Shown here: positions 34,038 to 41,795 of the stretch, one piece after another | How positions within the stretch are numbered: position 1 is the stretch's first letter | How the letters are laid out: each line of letters begins with the position of its first letter | Source of the DNA: Phycisphaerales bacterium | Lineage (GTDB): Bacteria > Planctomycetota > Phycisphaerae > Phycisphaerales > SM1A02 | NCBI GenBank assembly: GCA_022446965.1 | Contig: JAKVBV010000005.1 | Coordinates: 1-64,000, forward strand | Length of the DNA stretch: 64,000 bases | Reading direction: 5' to 3' | Notes under the pieces: model-generated | Seen by the model: only the letters and a program-made list of their open reading frames with translations | Database searches by the model: none | Told to the model about the DNA's origin: nothing | Position numbers and translations under genes: made by a program

Positions 34038-35498
34038 ATGTACACCGCCGCGGCGACCGTGATGTTGATGACTGCATGTGGGGCCGGCCAGCCCGAAGAG
34101 GTATCGGTCCGCCTGGATGCCGTCCGTCTGGTGCAGGTGCGTGTGTCGCCGTCAACAGGTCAGACCACAGTGGACGAACGGCCGCTCCTGCCACGGAGAA
34201 ATTGTCCCGCGGAGGAAGTCGCACACACCGATTCGGATTTCGGGCCCGGGCAGTACATCGTGCAGGCAGGATTCGAACAGCACGAAGCGGCGGCCGCCTC
34301 CTACGTGCTGAACACCGATGCCTTCCCTGTGCACTTCCACAGTGCCGAGATGCTGTTCGCGACGGCCAACGCCACTACGCAGACCACTACCGAGTGGTCG
34401 TTCGAACTCTGGCAGGGCACCCCGGACAATGGCACGATGATCGAGTCGTACGCCTCCGATGGTTCGATCCTGCCGCATCTGGTGATGCCGCCTGGCACCA
34501 CCGGAACCATTCTGCAGATCCTCGTGGATCCCGGTGATCCCGAACAGATCTTCATTGATGACAATCCAGAGCACGCCTACACGGTGGCGTTCCGCATCGA
34601 GGCGCACCACAGCCCCGGCGTCCCGTGCTTGAGCGCTCCGGATCCCCAACAGAACGCATTCCCAACGACGGACGTGTCCGGGTTGGCATCACAACCCGGC
34701 AACTGGATCGACGCCATCGACGGCACGCTATGCGTGTGCGGTGCGGGGTGGTTCTCGTTCCAGCAGTTCCCGTCGATCTGCACGCCATCGGGTGACTGGG
34801 TGATGCGGTCCACGTACACGCCGTTCGAGTGCGCCGACGCAAACAGTGCATGTTGTCTCGGCGACGGATCGTGCCAGCAGACTACTGAATCCACCTGTGA
34901 TGCCATCGGCGGCGCGTGGACGCCGGGCAACGTGAGTTGTGCCGACGCCGGATGTGATGTGCAGACCGGGGCCTGTTGCGTGGAATCGACCGGGGCTTGC
35001 GTGGATGTTGAACAGGACGTGTGCGCTGGGTTTGGCGGTGAGTTCCACTTCGGACAGGATTGCAGTGACATCGTGTGCTTCCCCGAGGGTGCATGTTGCA
35101 CCACGGTGGGCGAGTGTGCAGGTGTCATGGCCCAGTCGGATTGCGAACTCTTCGGCGGAGCCTTCATGGGTGACGGCACTGATTGCGACAGCGTGTCGTG
35201 CCCAGAGCCCATGGGTTGGTGCTGTCCGGAGGACGGCAGTTTCTGCGTGGATCAGACCGAGGCGGTGTGTGATGCGTTCGGTGCTGTCTGGGGCGGAGCC
35301 GGCACGTCGTGCGACGACGGCGATGCGTGCAACGCATCGTGTCCGGGCGACCTGAACGACAGCGGGGCGGTCGACGTGGATGACATCCTGCTGATTCTGT
35401 CTGGATGGGGCGACAACGACGATGGTGATGCCGACGGTGACGGCGACAGCGACGTGGACGACTTGCTCATCGTGCTGGGCAACTATGGTCCCTGTTGA
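34038..35498 (+). CDS. Secreted Cys-rich repeat protein with dockerin-type C-terminus
   Basis: A 486-residue protein with a possible lipoprotein leader (MYTAAATVMLMTAC, Cys at 14). Residues about 30-270 form a beta-rich domain without a motif I recognise. Then come four imperfect Cys-rich repeats of about 40 residues (starting ACCLGDGSC, ACCVESTGAC, ACCTTVGEC and WCCPEDGSFC), each with a double Cys, a GG near the middle and two later Cys. The end has two dockerin-like calcium loops, DLNDSGAVDVDDILLIL and DADGDGDSDVDDLLIVLG, ending NYGPC. AAGGA lies 7 bases before the ATG. Predicted surface protein; role unknown. Confidence 0.82.
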   Translation: MYTAAATVMLMTACGAGQPEEVSVRLDAVRLVQVRVSPSTGQTTVDERPLLPRRNCPAEEVAHTDSDFGPGQYIVQAGFEQHEAAAASYVLNTDAFPVHFHSAEMLFATANATTQTTTEWSFELWQGTPDNGTMIESYASDGSILPHLVMPPGTTGTILQILVDPGDPEQIFIDDNPEHAYTVAFRIEAHHSPGVPCLSAPDPQQNAFPTTDVSGLASQPGNWIDAIDGTLCVCGAGWFSFQQFPSICTPSGDWVMRSTYTPFECADANSACCLGDGSCQQTTESTCDAIGGAWTPGNVSCADAGCDVQTGACCVESTGACVDVEQDVCAGFGGEFHFGQDCSDIVCFPEGACCTTVGECAGVMAQSDCELFGGAFMGDGTDCDSVSCPEPMGWCCPEDGSFCVDQTEAVCDAFGAVWGGAGTSCDDGDACNASCPGDLNDSGAVDVDDILLILSGWGDNDDGDADGDGDSDVDDLLIVLGNYGPC

Positions 35499-35504
35499 TC
35501 GCAG

Positions 35505-36998
35505 TCAGAGCAGCGGGCTCAACAGTCCTGCTGCATTGCAGATCAGACGACGCGGCCAGGGTTGAGCCAGCCATGTGGCGGTGTCCACTGGCGTGCTGTC
35601 ATTGAGATAGGACATCTGCAGAAAGCGCAGTTCACTGGCGAACTGCGAGCAGCAGCCCAGCAGGCTCACTTCGAAGTTGAGTTCGAGGCTGCGGCGATCG
35701 AGATTGGCCGATCCGATCATGAACACCTCGCGGTCGACCACCATGGTCTTGGCGTGCAGCAGGCCAGCTTCGAACTCGTGAATCTCCACGCCGGCCCGGA
35801 TGAGGTCGGCATAGTGACTTCGACTGGCCAGTGACACGAGCTTGGAATCGTTGCGACGGGGCACGATCAGCACCGTACGCACGCCACGCATGGCGGCATT
35901 GCGCAGCGCCAGTTCAGTGGCCGCGTCGGGCACGTAGTACGGCGTGGTCAGAATGAGCTCGTCGCGGGCAGCATGGAAGCAGGTGCGCAAGATCTGGTGC
36001 AACGTATCGATGCCGCAGTCCGGGCCCGTGCCAATCACCTGCAGATCGGTGCAGCCCGCAGTCGAGTGTGCAGCGGATTGAAGAAACTCCGGGTGCTCTT
36101 CATCCGTGGCCAGGAACCAGTCCTCAAGAAAGAGGCGTTGGAGGTCATCGATGGCCGGCCCGGTGATTCGTACCATGCAGTCGACCCACGGTGCGAATGC
36201 GGCCTTCACGGCGAAGGCGGGCGAGGCGATGTTGCGGCTGCCCGCCCAGCCAATGGCGTTGTCGATCACCATGATCTTGCGGTGATTGCGCAGATCCATC
36301 CGGGCGAACGCCACCCGAAGCGGGCTGGCGGGGAGCATTTCGTGGACCTGCACGCCTGCTTGACGCATGGCAGCAGGCAGCGTGGAGCGCAGCATGCGCT
36401 TTGACCCAACGGCATCGACCAACAGCCGCACGTCCACGCCGCGCTGCGCCGCGGCGATCAGCGCATCGGCGAAGCGGCGGCCGGTGTCGTCGTCAAGAAA
36501 GATGTACGTAAGCACATGCACCGAGGATGTGGCGGCTGTGATGTCGGCCACGACCTGGGCAGCGAATCCGTCCCCTTGCCCAAAGAGCTGCAGACTGTTG
36601 CCGCCCAATGCATCGGTGTCGCCCACGGCCGATGCGATGTCGAAGATGGGCCTGAACTGGGGCGGGATGCTGGGTTGCTGTTCTTCCAGCACCGCACTGA
36701 CGCGGCGTTGCATCAGATCAACATGCTCGTGGGCCGCATGGTGTAGGGCGCGGCGTCGCTTGCCGATCCAACGGCCGCCGAACAGCATGTAGACCAGCGC
36801 GCCCAGATAGGGCACCAGCACGATGAGCGTGATCCATGCCAGGCGTGTGTCCGAGGTGCCTTCCTTGCGAAGCAGGATCTCGATCAGCATCCACACGATC
36901 AGGCCGATGTGGCCCGCCAGCAGCAGCAGATCAAGTGAAGCTTCGATCACGACGGGCATTGTCCGGGTTGTGTCCGCGTTGAGCAAGACACTGCCCAT
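35505..36998 (-). CDS. cls: Cardiolipin synthase-like phospholipase D protein
   Basis: PLD-superfamily phosphatidyltransferase, up to 497 residues. Two N-terminal membrane helices (about 18-42 and 55-75) are followed by two HKD half-sites: HRKIMVIDNAIGWAGSRN near 240 and HAKTMVVDREVFMIGSANLDRRS near 420 (shown in part). The architecture is that of bacterial cardiolipin synthase ClsA. The start is uncertain: the ATG at 36998 overlaps the upstream gene by 52 bases and an ATG at 36959 overlaps by 13; neither has a ribosome site, so translation is probably coupled. It ends the dcw-like operon that begins at murC. Confidence 0.9.
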   Translation of the reverse strand: MGSVLLNADTTRTMPVVIEASLDLLLLAGHIGLIVWMLIEILLRKEGTSDTRLAWITLIVLVPYLGALVYMLFGGRWIGKRRRALHHAAHEHVDLMQRRVSAVLEEQQPSIPPQFRPIFDIASAVGDTDALGGNSLQLFGQGDGFAAQVVADITAATSSVHVLTYIFLDDDTGRRFADALIAAAQRGVDVRLLVDAVGSKRMLRSTLPAAMRQAGVQVHEMLPASPLRVAFARMDLRNHRKIMVIDNAIGWAGSRNIASPAFAVKAAFAPWVDCMVRITGPAIDDLQRLFLEDWFLATDEEHPEFLQSAAHSTAGCTDLQVIGTGPDCGIDTLHQILRTCFHAARDELILTTPYYVPDAATELALRNAAMRGVRTVLIVPRRNDSKLVSLASRSHYADLIRAGVEIHEFEAGLLHAKTMVVDREVFMIGSANLDRRSLELNFEVSLLGCCSQFASELRFLQMSYLNDSTPVDTATWLAQPWPRRLICNAAGLLSPLL

Positions 36999-37561
36999 CC
37001 AGACGCGCCGATCATCGTGGCCCAGCCCACGGCGAGGCTCCAGTGCGTCAGTGCGGCGTCAGGTACGTCTGCGATGGCCCAGGCTGCAGCGAGGGGCCCG
37101 ATGAACACACGCCACGGTTCGGGCAGCGTGCTGCTGGCGATCAGGCCGGCGATCGTGCACAGGCATGCTGCCCAGCCGATCCACCATCGACGTGACTGGG
37201 CAGCAGCGACCCATCCGCCCATGGCCAGTACCCACATGGCGAGCACGGTCCCGCCGGTGGTGGCATGAAACGCCGGCATGCCGCCTGTGGCTCCCAGTCC
37301 GAATGCGATCGCACCCAGCAGCAGGGCGAGCAGCAAGGATTCACCGAAGCACAACCATCGTGAAGTGTGCCGCTGCAGCACGGTGGCGGGCCATACGAGC
37401 GTGGCGCCGGCCACGAGCGTTGCGAGGAAGCGACCAGAGGCGTGTGCCCATAGTGCGGGGGAGGGATCGATGGGGGCACGCAGCCCGATCGTGGACGCCC
37501 AGGCGATGCAGGTCCACGCCAGTGCGCACGGTACGAAGCAGCGACGTCGAAGAGAACTCAC
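36947..37561 (-). CDS. Six-helix membrane protein of unknown function in the dcw-like operon
   Basis: A 204-residue hydrophobic protein with about six membrane helices, rich in Trp and Ala (for example AMWVLAMGGWVAAAQSRRWW near 110). No family is recognised. Its start overlaps the stop of the FtsQ-like gene in an ATGA, and its 3' end overlaps the cardiolipin synthase gene, so it is translated as part of the murC-murB-ddl-ftsQ operon, exactly where ftsA would stand in a canonical dcw cluster. Confidence 0.7.
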   Translation of the reverse strand: MSSLRRRCFVPCALAWTCIAWASTIGLRAPIDPSPALWAHASGRFLATLVAGATLVWPATVLQRHTSRWLCFGESLLLALLLGAIAFGLGATGGMPAFHATTGGTVLAMWVLAMGGWVAAAQSRRWWIGWAACLCTIAGLIASSTLPEPWRVFIGPLAAAWAIADVPDAALTHWSLAVGWATMIGASGWAVSCSTRTQPGQCPS

Positions 37562-38418
37562 CGGCGAACGACGACCGACGCGTCGGTCAAGTCGATTTCG
37601 CCACGATGGTGCTGGTCAACACGCCCGGAGTTCTGAAAGAGGTGGTCGAGCCGCACGAGCTTGCGTGGCGACAGTGCTTCCAGTGGCGTTTCCGTGCCCG
37701 GCGCCGATCCCCAGATGATGCGAGCGCCACTGTCGGTCACCATCACAAGGTGCCCGTTGCGTCGCCAGCGATCACAATCGATCGCTTCGACCTGCGTGAT
37801 CCAGTCACAGTCCTGAATGGTCTGCAGCAGGGCGAGCGCTGCATGCACGTCGTCGCTTTCCCATGCCCGGCGAGCACGGACAGGTCGATCACGTCGAGGA
37901 CTGGTGATCTTGACCACGTGCGCACCTTCCGTGAATCCACATGCCTCTGGAAGCAGGCGGCCTTGACCATCGACCACGGCGTCGCCGTGGCGATCGGTGA
38001 CCCAGGCCATCGGGGCCAGGAAGACGGCGTCAACCTCAAGTGCGCCGTCCGCCGTCCGTTGCACCTGCCGTACCTGATCAAACCACCCAGAGTCTTCGAG
38101 CGACTGGGCGATGCCGACCAGCGTGCCGCGGTCGACGCAGGCATCCGGTGCAGCGTCGTCTGCATTCAAGGCTGTTTCGGCCAGATGCCGCAGCAGGGAA
38201 TCGTCCGCCCATTCCGGGGCGGCGATGAATCGCACTTCGCGAGCGGTGGTGACGGCAGGAATGCTGCGCCGCATCATGGGGACGAGCGCCAGGGCGGTGC
38301 TCAGTGCGACGGCCAACAGGCCACCGGCCAGCCAGCGGTCGAGCGTGGCCCGGTCCATAGGGGTCTTCTTACCCCGACCTTTGGTCTTCGTCTTCCGGGA
38401 TGTTCGTGAACCAGCCAT
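37558..38418 (-). CDS. ftsQ: FtsQ-like cell division protein (POTRA domain)
   Basis: Single-pass membrane protein of about 286 residues. A very basic cytoplasmic N-terminus (SRTSRKTKTKGRGKK) is followed by one membrane helix (about 33-52) and an extracytoplasmic region. REVRFIAAPEWADDSLLRHL starts a POTRA-like domain, and AVVDGQGRLLPEACG near 155 resembles the FtsQ beta-domain element that follows it. Overall similarity to FtsQ is weak, but its position directly after ddl in a murC-murB-ddl run is the canonical place of ftsQ. It would recruit division or wall-synthesis proteins at the septum. The start at 38418 is a choice; 38445 is possible. Confidence 0.65.
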   Translation of the reverse strand: MAGSRTSRKTKTKGRGKKTPMDRATLDRWLAGGLLAVALSTALALVPMMRRSIPAVTTAREVRFIAAPEWADDSLLRHLAETALNADDAAPDACVDRGTLVGIAQSLEDSGWFDQVRQVQRTADGALEVDAVFLAPMAWVTDRHGDAVVDGQGRLLPEACGFTEGAHVVKITSPRRDRPVRARRAWESDDVHAALALLQTIQDCDWITQVEAIDCDRWRRNGHLVMVTDSGARIIWGSAPGTETPLEALSPRKLVRLDHLFQNSGRVDQHHRGEIDLTDASVVVRR

Positions 38419-38470
38419 GAGCACAGCCCGCGGCAAGCGCGGCATGCTTGATATCGGCCGTTGGGGTCGG

Positions 38471-39379
38471 TCAGGCTTGAGCAGAATCCAGACTGCGGGC
38501 CACGGCATGGCTGATCAAGGCCGCACAGACGTCCGTCATCGACCTGCCTGTCGCCGCGGCGGCCATGGGAAACAGGCTCGATGCGGTGAAGCCGGGCATC
38601 GTGTTCACTTCCAGCAGCCATGGGGTGCCTGCATCATCGAGCAGGAAGTCCACACGAGCGAGATCACGCACACCACATTCCGCAGTGATGCGTTCGGTCG
38701 CGACATGGCACCGGTCGACGACGTCCGCAGGGAGTTCCGGATCGACCACGTAGGCGGTGTCATCACGTCCGTACTTGGCCTGATAGTCGTACACCCCGGT
38801 GGCCGGGACGATCTCCACCAGCGGCAGGCAGCGATCGATCAGCCACGCGACAGTGAGTTCGCGGCCGCGGACTCGACGTTCCACCATCACTCGGTCGCGG
38901 CCTTGCAGCACGGCGGTCACCGCAGTGCGGGTGGCATCGATCGAATCACACATGTGCAGATGGATGCTCGAGCCGTCATCGACCGGCTTGACCACCACCT
39001 CACCATCGAGCAGATCGTCGCTGACATCAGTGGACACGCACCATTGGGGGGTGTCCAGTCCCAGTGCAGTTGCTGCAGCCTTGATGCGATCCTTGTCCAT
39101 GCAGCATGCCGCGGCGGCGCTGTCGCAGCCCACAAAGGGGCGACCGTCGGCCTCGAGCAGGTGTTGCAGCACGCCGCCTTCGCCCCAGGGGCCATGCAAC
39201 GCCGGCCAGATGACATCGCCGGGCAGGCTGGCGAGATTGATCGTGGCCGTGTGTGGGATCACGTGTTCAGTGACGGTGCAGCCATGGGCACGCAGCGCAT
39301 CGGCGATGGCCAGGCCGCTGCGCAGCGACACGTCATGCTCGGCATCGGGGCCGCCGGCGAGCACGAGGACATGGGTCAT
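38471..39379 (-). CDS. ddl: D-alanine--D-alanine ligase
   Basis: ATP-grasp ligase of 302 residues that makes the D-Ala-D-Ala dipeptide of peptidoglycan. Seen: the N-terminal LAGGPDAEHDVSLRSG (family pattern GGxSxEhxVSl), HGPWGEGGVLQHLLE near 68, the ATP-grasp segment VVKPVDDGSS near 136, and the C-terminal metal and substrate loop LEVNTMPGFTASSLFP near 270. The ATG at 39379 overlaps the murB stop (ATGA) and has GGAGG 6 bases upstream. Its presence shows that this lineage makes a peptidoglycan precursor. Confidence 0.93.
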   Translation of the reverse strand: MTHVLVLAGGPDAEHDVSLRSGLAIADALRAHGCTVTEHVIPHTATINLASLPGDVIWPALHGPWGEGGVLQHLLEADGRPFVGCDSAAAACCMDKDRIKAAATALGLDTPQWCVSTDVSDDLLDGEVVVKPVDDGSSIHLHMCDSIDATRTAVTAVLQGRDRVMVERRVRGRELTVAWLIDRCLPLVEIVPATGVYDYQAKYGRDDTAYVVDPELPADVVDRCHVATERITAECGVRDLARVDFLLDDAGTPWLLEVNTMPGFTASSLFPMAAAATGRSMTDVCAALISHAVARSLDSAQA

Positions 39380-40311
39380 GCACCACCTCCGCGTGACCAC
39401 ACGACCACTTCCCGTTCGAGGTGGACGCCTGTGGTGTCGGCCACCACCTGCTGTACATGCTGCATGAGCTTCTGCACATCATGAGCCGATCCAGCGGGTG
39501 TGACGGTGATGAAGTTGGCATGCCGGGTGCTGACGGCCGCACCGCCGATGGCGGCACCCTTGAGCCCTGCGTCATCGATCAGTTTGCCGGCGCTGACGCG
39601 ATTGCCACTGTCGGTCATTGGATTGCGAAAGGCACAGCCGGCGCTGTGATCTGCCATGGGCTGAGCGGCCTTCTTGTTGGCGAAGAAGGTCTTGACGCGT
39701 GCACGCACTTCAGCGGGGTCGTCTTCATGCAGACGCAACACGGCACTGACGACGATACCCGGAGGGAGAGAACACTGGCGGTAGGCGAAGTGCAGGTCTT
39801 CGGCCGACCAGGTCTTGAGTTCGCCGTCGAGCGTGAGCATGTCCACACGGTCGATCGCCTGGGCCATGTCGCCAGGGCGACCGCCGGCATTCATCCGCAC
39901 CGCGCCGCCGATCGTGCCGGGGATGCCCGCCATGTGCTCGAAACCCGCCAACGCTTGACGGGCGAACGTATGAAGTAGGCCGAAGAGATCCACGCCGCCG
40001 CCCACGCGGGCCGCGGTCACTTCGCCTTCACGGTTGAATTCCACATTGCGGAAGCAGCCGTGGTCCAGCCGCACCACGACACCATCCACGCCATCATCAT
40101 CGACAAGCAGATTGGCGCCGCCGCCAAGAATGCGCACCGGAACATCCTGCAGGCGACACCGGCGCAGCAGTTCGGCGGCGGCGTTGATCGACCGTGGTGA
40201 CACGAGCAGGTCGGCCCGCCCACCGACGCCGTACCACGTGAGGGTGCCGACCGGTGCATTGGGCACGCAGTCCACGTCGAGTTCCGAAAGCAGATCGGCG
40301 CGTGTGGGCAT
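39376..40311 (-). CDS. murB: UDP-N-acetylenolpyruvoylglucosamine reductase
   Basis: FAD-dependent reductase of 311 residues, the second committed step to UDP-MurNAc. Seen: TWYGVGGRADLLVSP near 24, the FAD-binding LGGGANLLVDDDGVDGVV near 60, AGIPGTIGGAVRMNAGG near 125, and the C-terminal SAGCAFRNP. There the proton-donating Ser of E. coli MurB is replaced by Cys, a known variant of the shorter type II enzymes. The start at 40311 shares a base with the murC stop (TGATG), so translation is coupled. Confidence 0.93.
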   Translation of the reverse strand: MPTRADLLSELDVDCVPNAPVGTLTWYGVGGRADLLVSPRSINAAAELLRRCRLQDVPVRILGGGANLLVDDDGVDGVVVRLDHGCFRNVEFNREGEVTAARVGGGVDLFGLLHTFARQALAGFEHMAGIPGTIGGAVRMNAGGRPGDMAQAIDRVDMLTLDGELKTWSAEDLHFAYRQCSLPPGIVVSAVLRLHEDDPAEVRARVKTFFANKKAAQPMADHSAGCAFRNPMTDSGNRVSAGKLIDDAGLKGAAIGGAAVSTRHANFITVTPAGSAHDVQKLMQHVQQVVADTTGVHLEREVVVWSRGGGA

Positions 40312-41771
40312 CAGGGTGTGGAGACGGGTGAATCGCTGCGCATGAAATCGCGGCCGATGGTCCAGACGGGTCCGGCCCCCATGATGATGAGCAGGTCTCC
40401 GGGGGTGAGTGTGTCGTTGAGCCGCTGCACGATGGCGTCGAAGCTTGGCTCATGGCAGGCCATCACGCCACGCTCTTGGAGTCGATCCACAAGATCAGCG
40501 GCGCACACCTTTTTCTGCTCGGCGTCGGAATCACGCACGAAGTAGATGTCCGGCACGATGACCTCATCGGCGTCGGCGAAGCTCTGGGCGAATTGATCCA
40601 GCAGAAAGCGCGTACGGCTGTGCTGATGCGGCTGGAACACACAGATCAGGCGGGCGGGGTCTTCCGCGGTGCGAAGCGCCTTGAGCGTGCGTTCGATCTC
40701 GGTGGGGTGGTGGCCGTAATCGTCGTACACGGTGACCGATCCACCCTCCACGGTTCGTTCGCCTAGCAGCTGCATGCGTCGGTCGAGCCCGGCAAAGCGT
40801 TCGGCCGAAGCAGCCGCGTCTTCCCACTCGGCGCCCAGTTGATGGGCCAGAATCACCGCAGCGGCGGTGTTGAGTGCCATGTGCGCGCCAGGGATGTGTG
40901 TGGTCCACTGCACCACCCACATCCCCTCTCGCAAGATCCCCACGCGGCACACCTGCTGATCGAACACCACCTGGTAGTCGGCGTCGGGGTGGAAGCCGAA
41001 TGTCTTGACGAGACACTGCAGCCCTGGCGTGATGCCACTTCGCTGACCGCCGTCATGGGCGATGAGCAGGGCGCCGCCATCAGCGGCGTCGGGCAGCAGG
41101 TGAGCGAACTGGGCAAAGGCATCCACGATCGCATCGAGCGAGCCGTAGATGTCCAGGTGGTCTTCTTCCACATTGTTGATGAGGCCCACCACGGGACGGT
41201 GATGGTGGAATGAGCGGTTGTACTCGCAGGCTTCGGCGATCAGGATGCCACCTTCGCCTTCATGCGGGCCATCGGGGATGGTCGTCGCGCCAAGACACGA
41301 TCCGCCGCCCAGCTGTGGGCAATGAGCGCCGATGATGTAGCCCGGATCAAGGCCGGTGTCCTTGAGGATCCAGGCCAACATGGCGGATGTCGTGCTCTTG
41401 CCATGGGTGCCGGCGATCGACACACCGAGCCGTCCCACCTGTGCCATGCCCAGCCCTTGGGCGTAGCTCACACTCTTGAGCCCGCGGGCCTGGGCCGATT
41501 GCCGTTCTGGATGGCGCTCATCGATGGCGGCCGAGTAGACGTGGAGATCGACGTCGTCCGGGATGGCGCATTCACCGATGTGGACATCAATGCCCTCGTC
41601 CTGCAGGGCTTGCGTCACATCGCTGGCGTTGGCATCGGACCCGCGGACATGCACGCCTTGAGCAGCCGCCAGCCGGGCCAATGCGGACATGCCGCACCCT
41701 CCGATCCCGGTGAACCACGCACTGGATCCGGAAACGAATCCATCGGCCGGGCTGATGCTGTGGGGGGACAT
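40311..41771 (-). CDS. murC: UDP-N-acetylmuramate--L-alanine ligase
   Basis: Mur ligase of 486 residues that adds L-Ala to UDP-MurNAc. Seen: the N-terminal UDP-binding loop FTGIGGCGMSALARL at 20-34, the P-loop GTHGKSTTSAML at 121-132, the Mg-binding NNVEEDHLDIYGS near 205, YDDYGHHPTEI near 345 and FQPHQHSRT near 370. The ATG at 41771 gives a normal length. Reading further upstream in frame, to 43262, only yields antisense of the divergent regulator. TACCCT ends 6 bases upstream of the ATG, so the operon mRNA is probably leaderless at murC. Confidence 0.95.
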   Translation of the reverse strand: MSPHSISPADGFVSGSSAWFTGIGGCGMSALARLAAAQGVHVRGSDANASDVTQALQDEGIDVHIGECAIPDDVDLHVYSAAIDERHPERQSAQARGLKSVSYAQGLGMAQVGRLGVSIAGTHGKSTTSAMLAWILKDTGLDPGYIIGAHCPQLGGGSCLGATTIPDGPHEGEGGILIAEACEYNRSFHHHRPVVGLINNVEEDHLDIYGSLDAIVDAFAQFAHLLPDAADGGALLIAHDGGQRSGITPGLQCLVKTFGFHPDADYQVVFDQQVCRVGILREGMWVVQWTTHIPGAHMALNTAAAVILAHQLGAEWEDAAASAERFAGLDRRMQLLGERTVEGGSVTVYDDYGHHPTEIERTLKALRTAEDPARLICVFQPHQHSRTRFLLDQFAQSFADADEVIVPDIYFVRDSDAEQKKVCAADLVDRLQERGVMACHEPSFDAIVQRLNDTLTPGDLLIIMGAGPVWTIGRDFMRSDSPVSTP

Positions 41772-41776
41772 GCGAG

Positions 41777-41788
41777 CAGGGTACCCTG
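41777..41788. promoter_or_regulatory. 12-bp palindrome holding overlapping -10 boxes for murC and the NtrC-like gene
   Basis: CAGGGTACCCTG is a perfect palindrome in the 24-base divergent gap. Each strand reads TACCCT: on the minus strand it ends 6 bases before the murC ATG (41771), on the plus strand 8 bases before the regulator ATG (41796). A regulator bound here would control both genes. Confidence 0.55.
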
Positions 41789-41795
41789 TACATCC

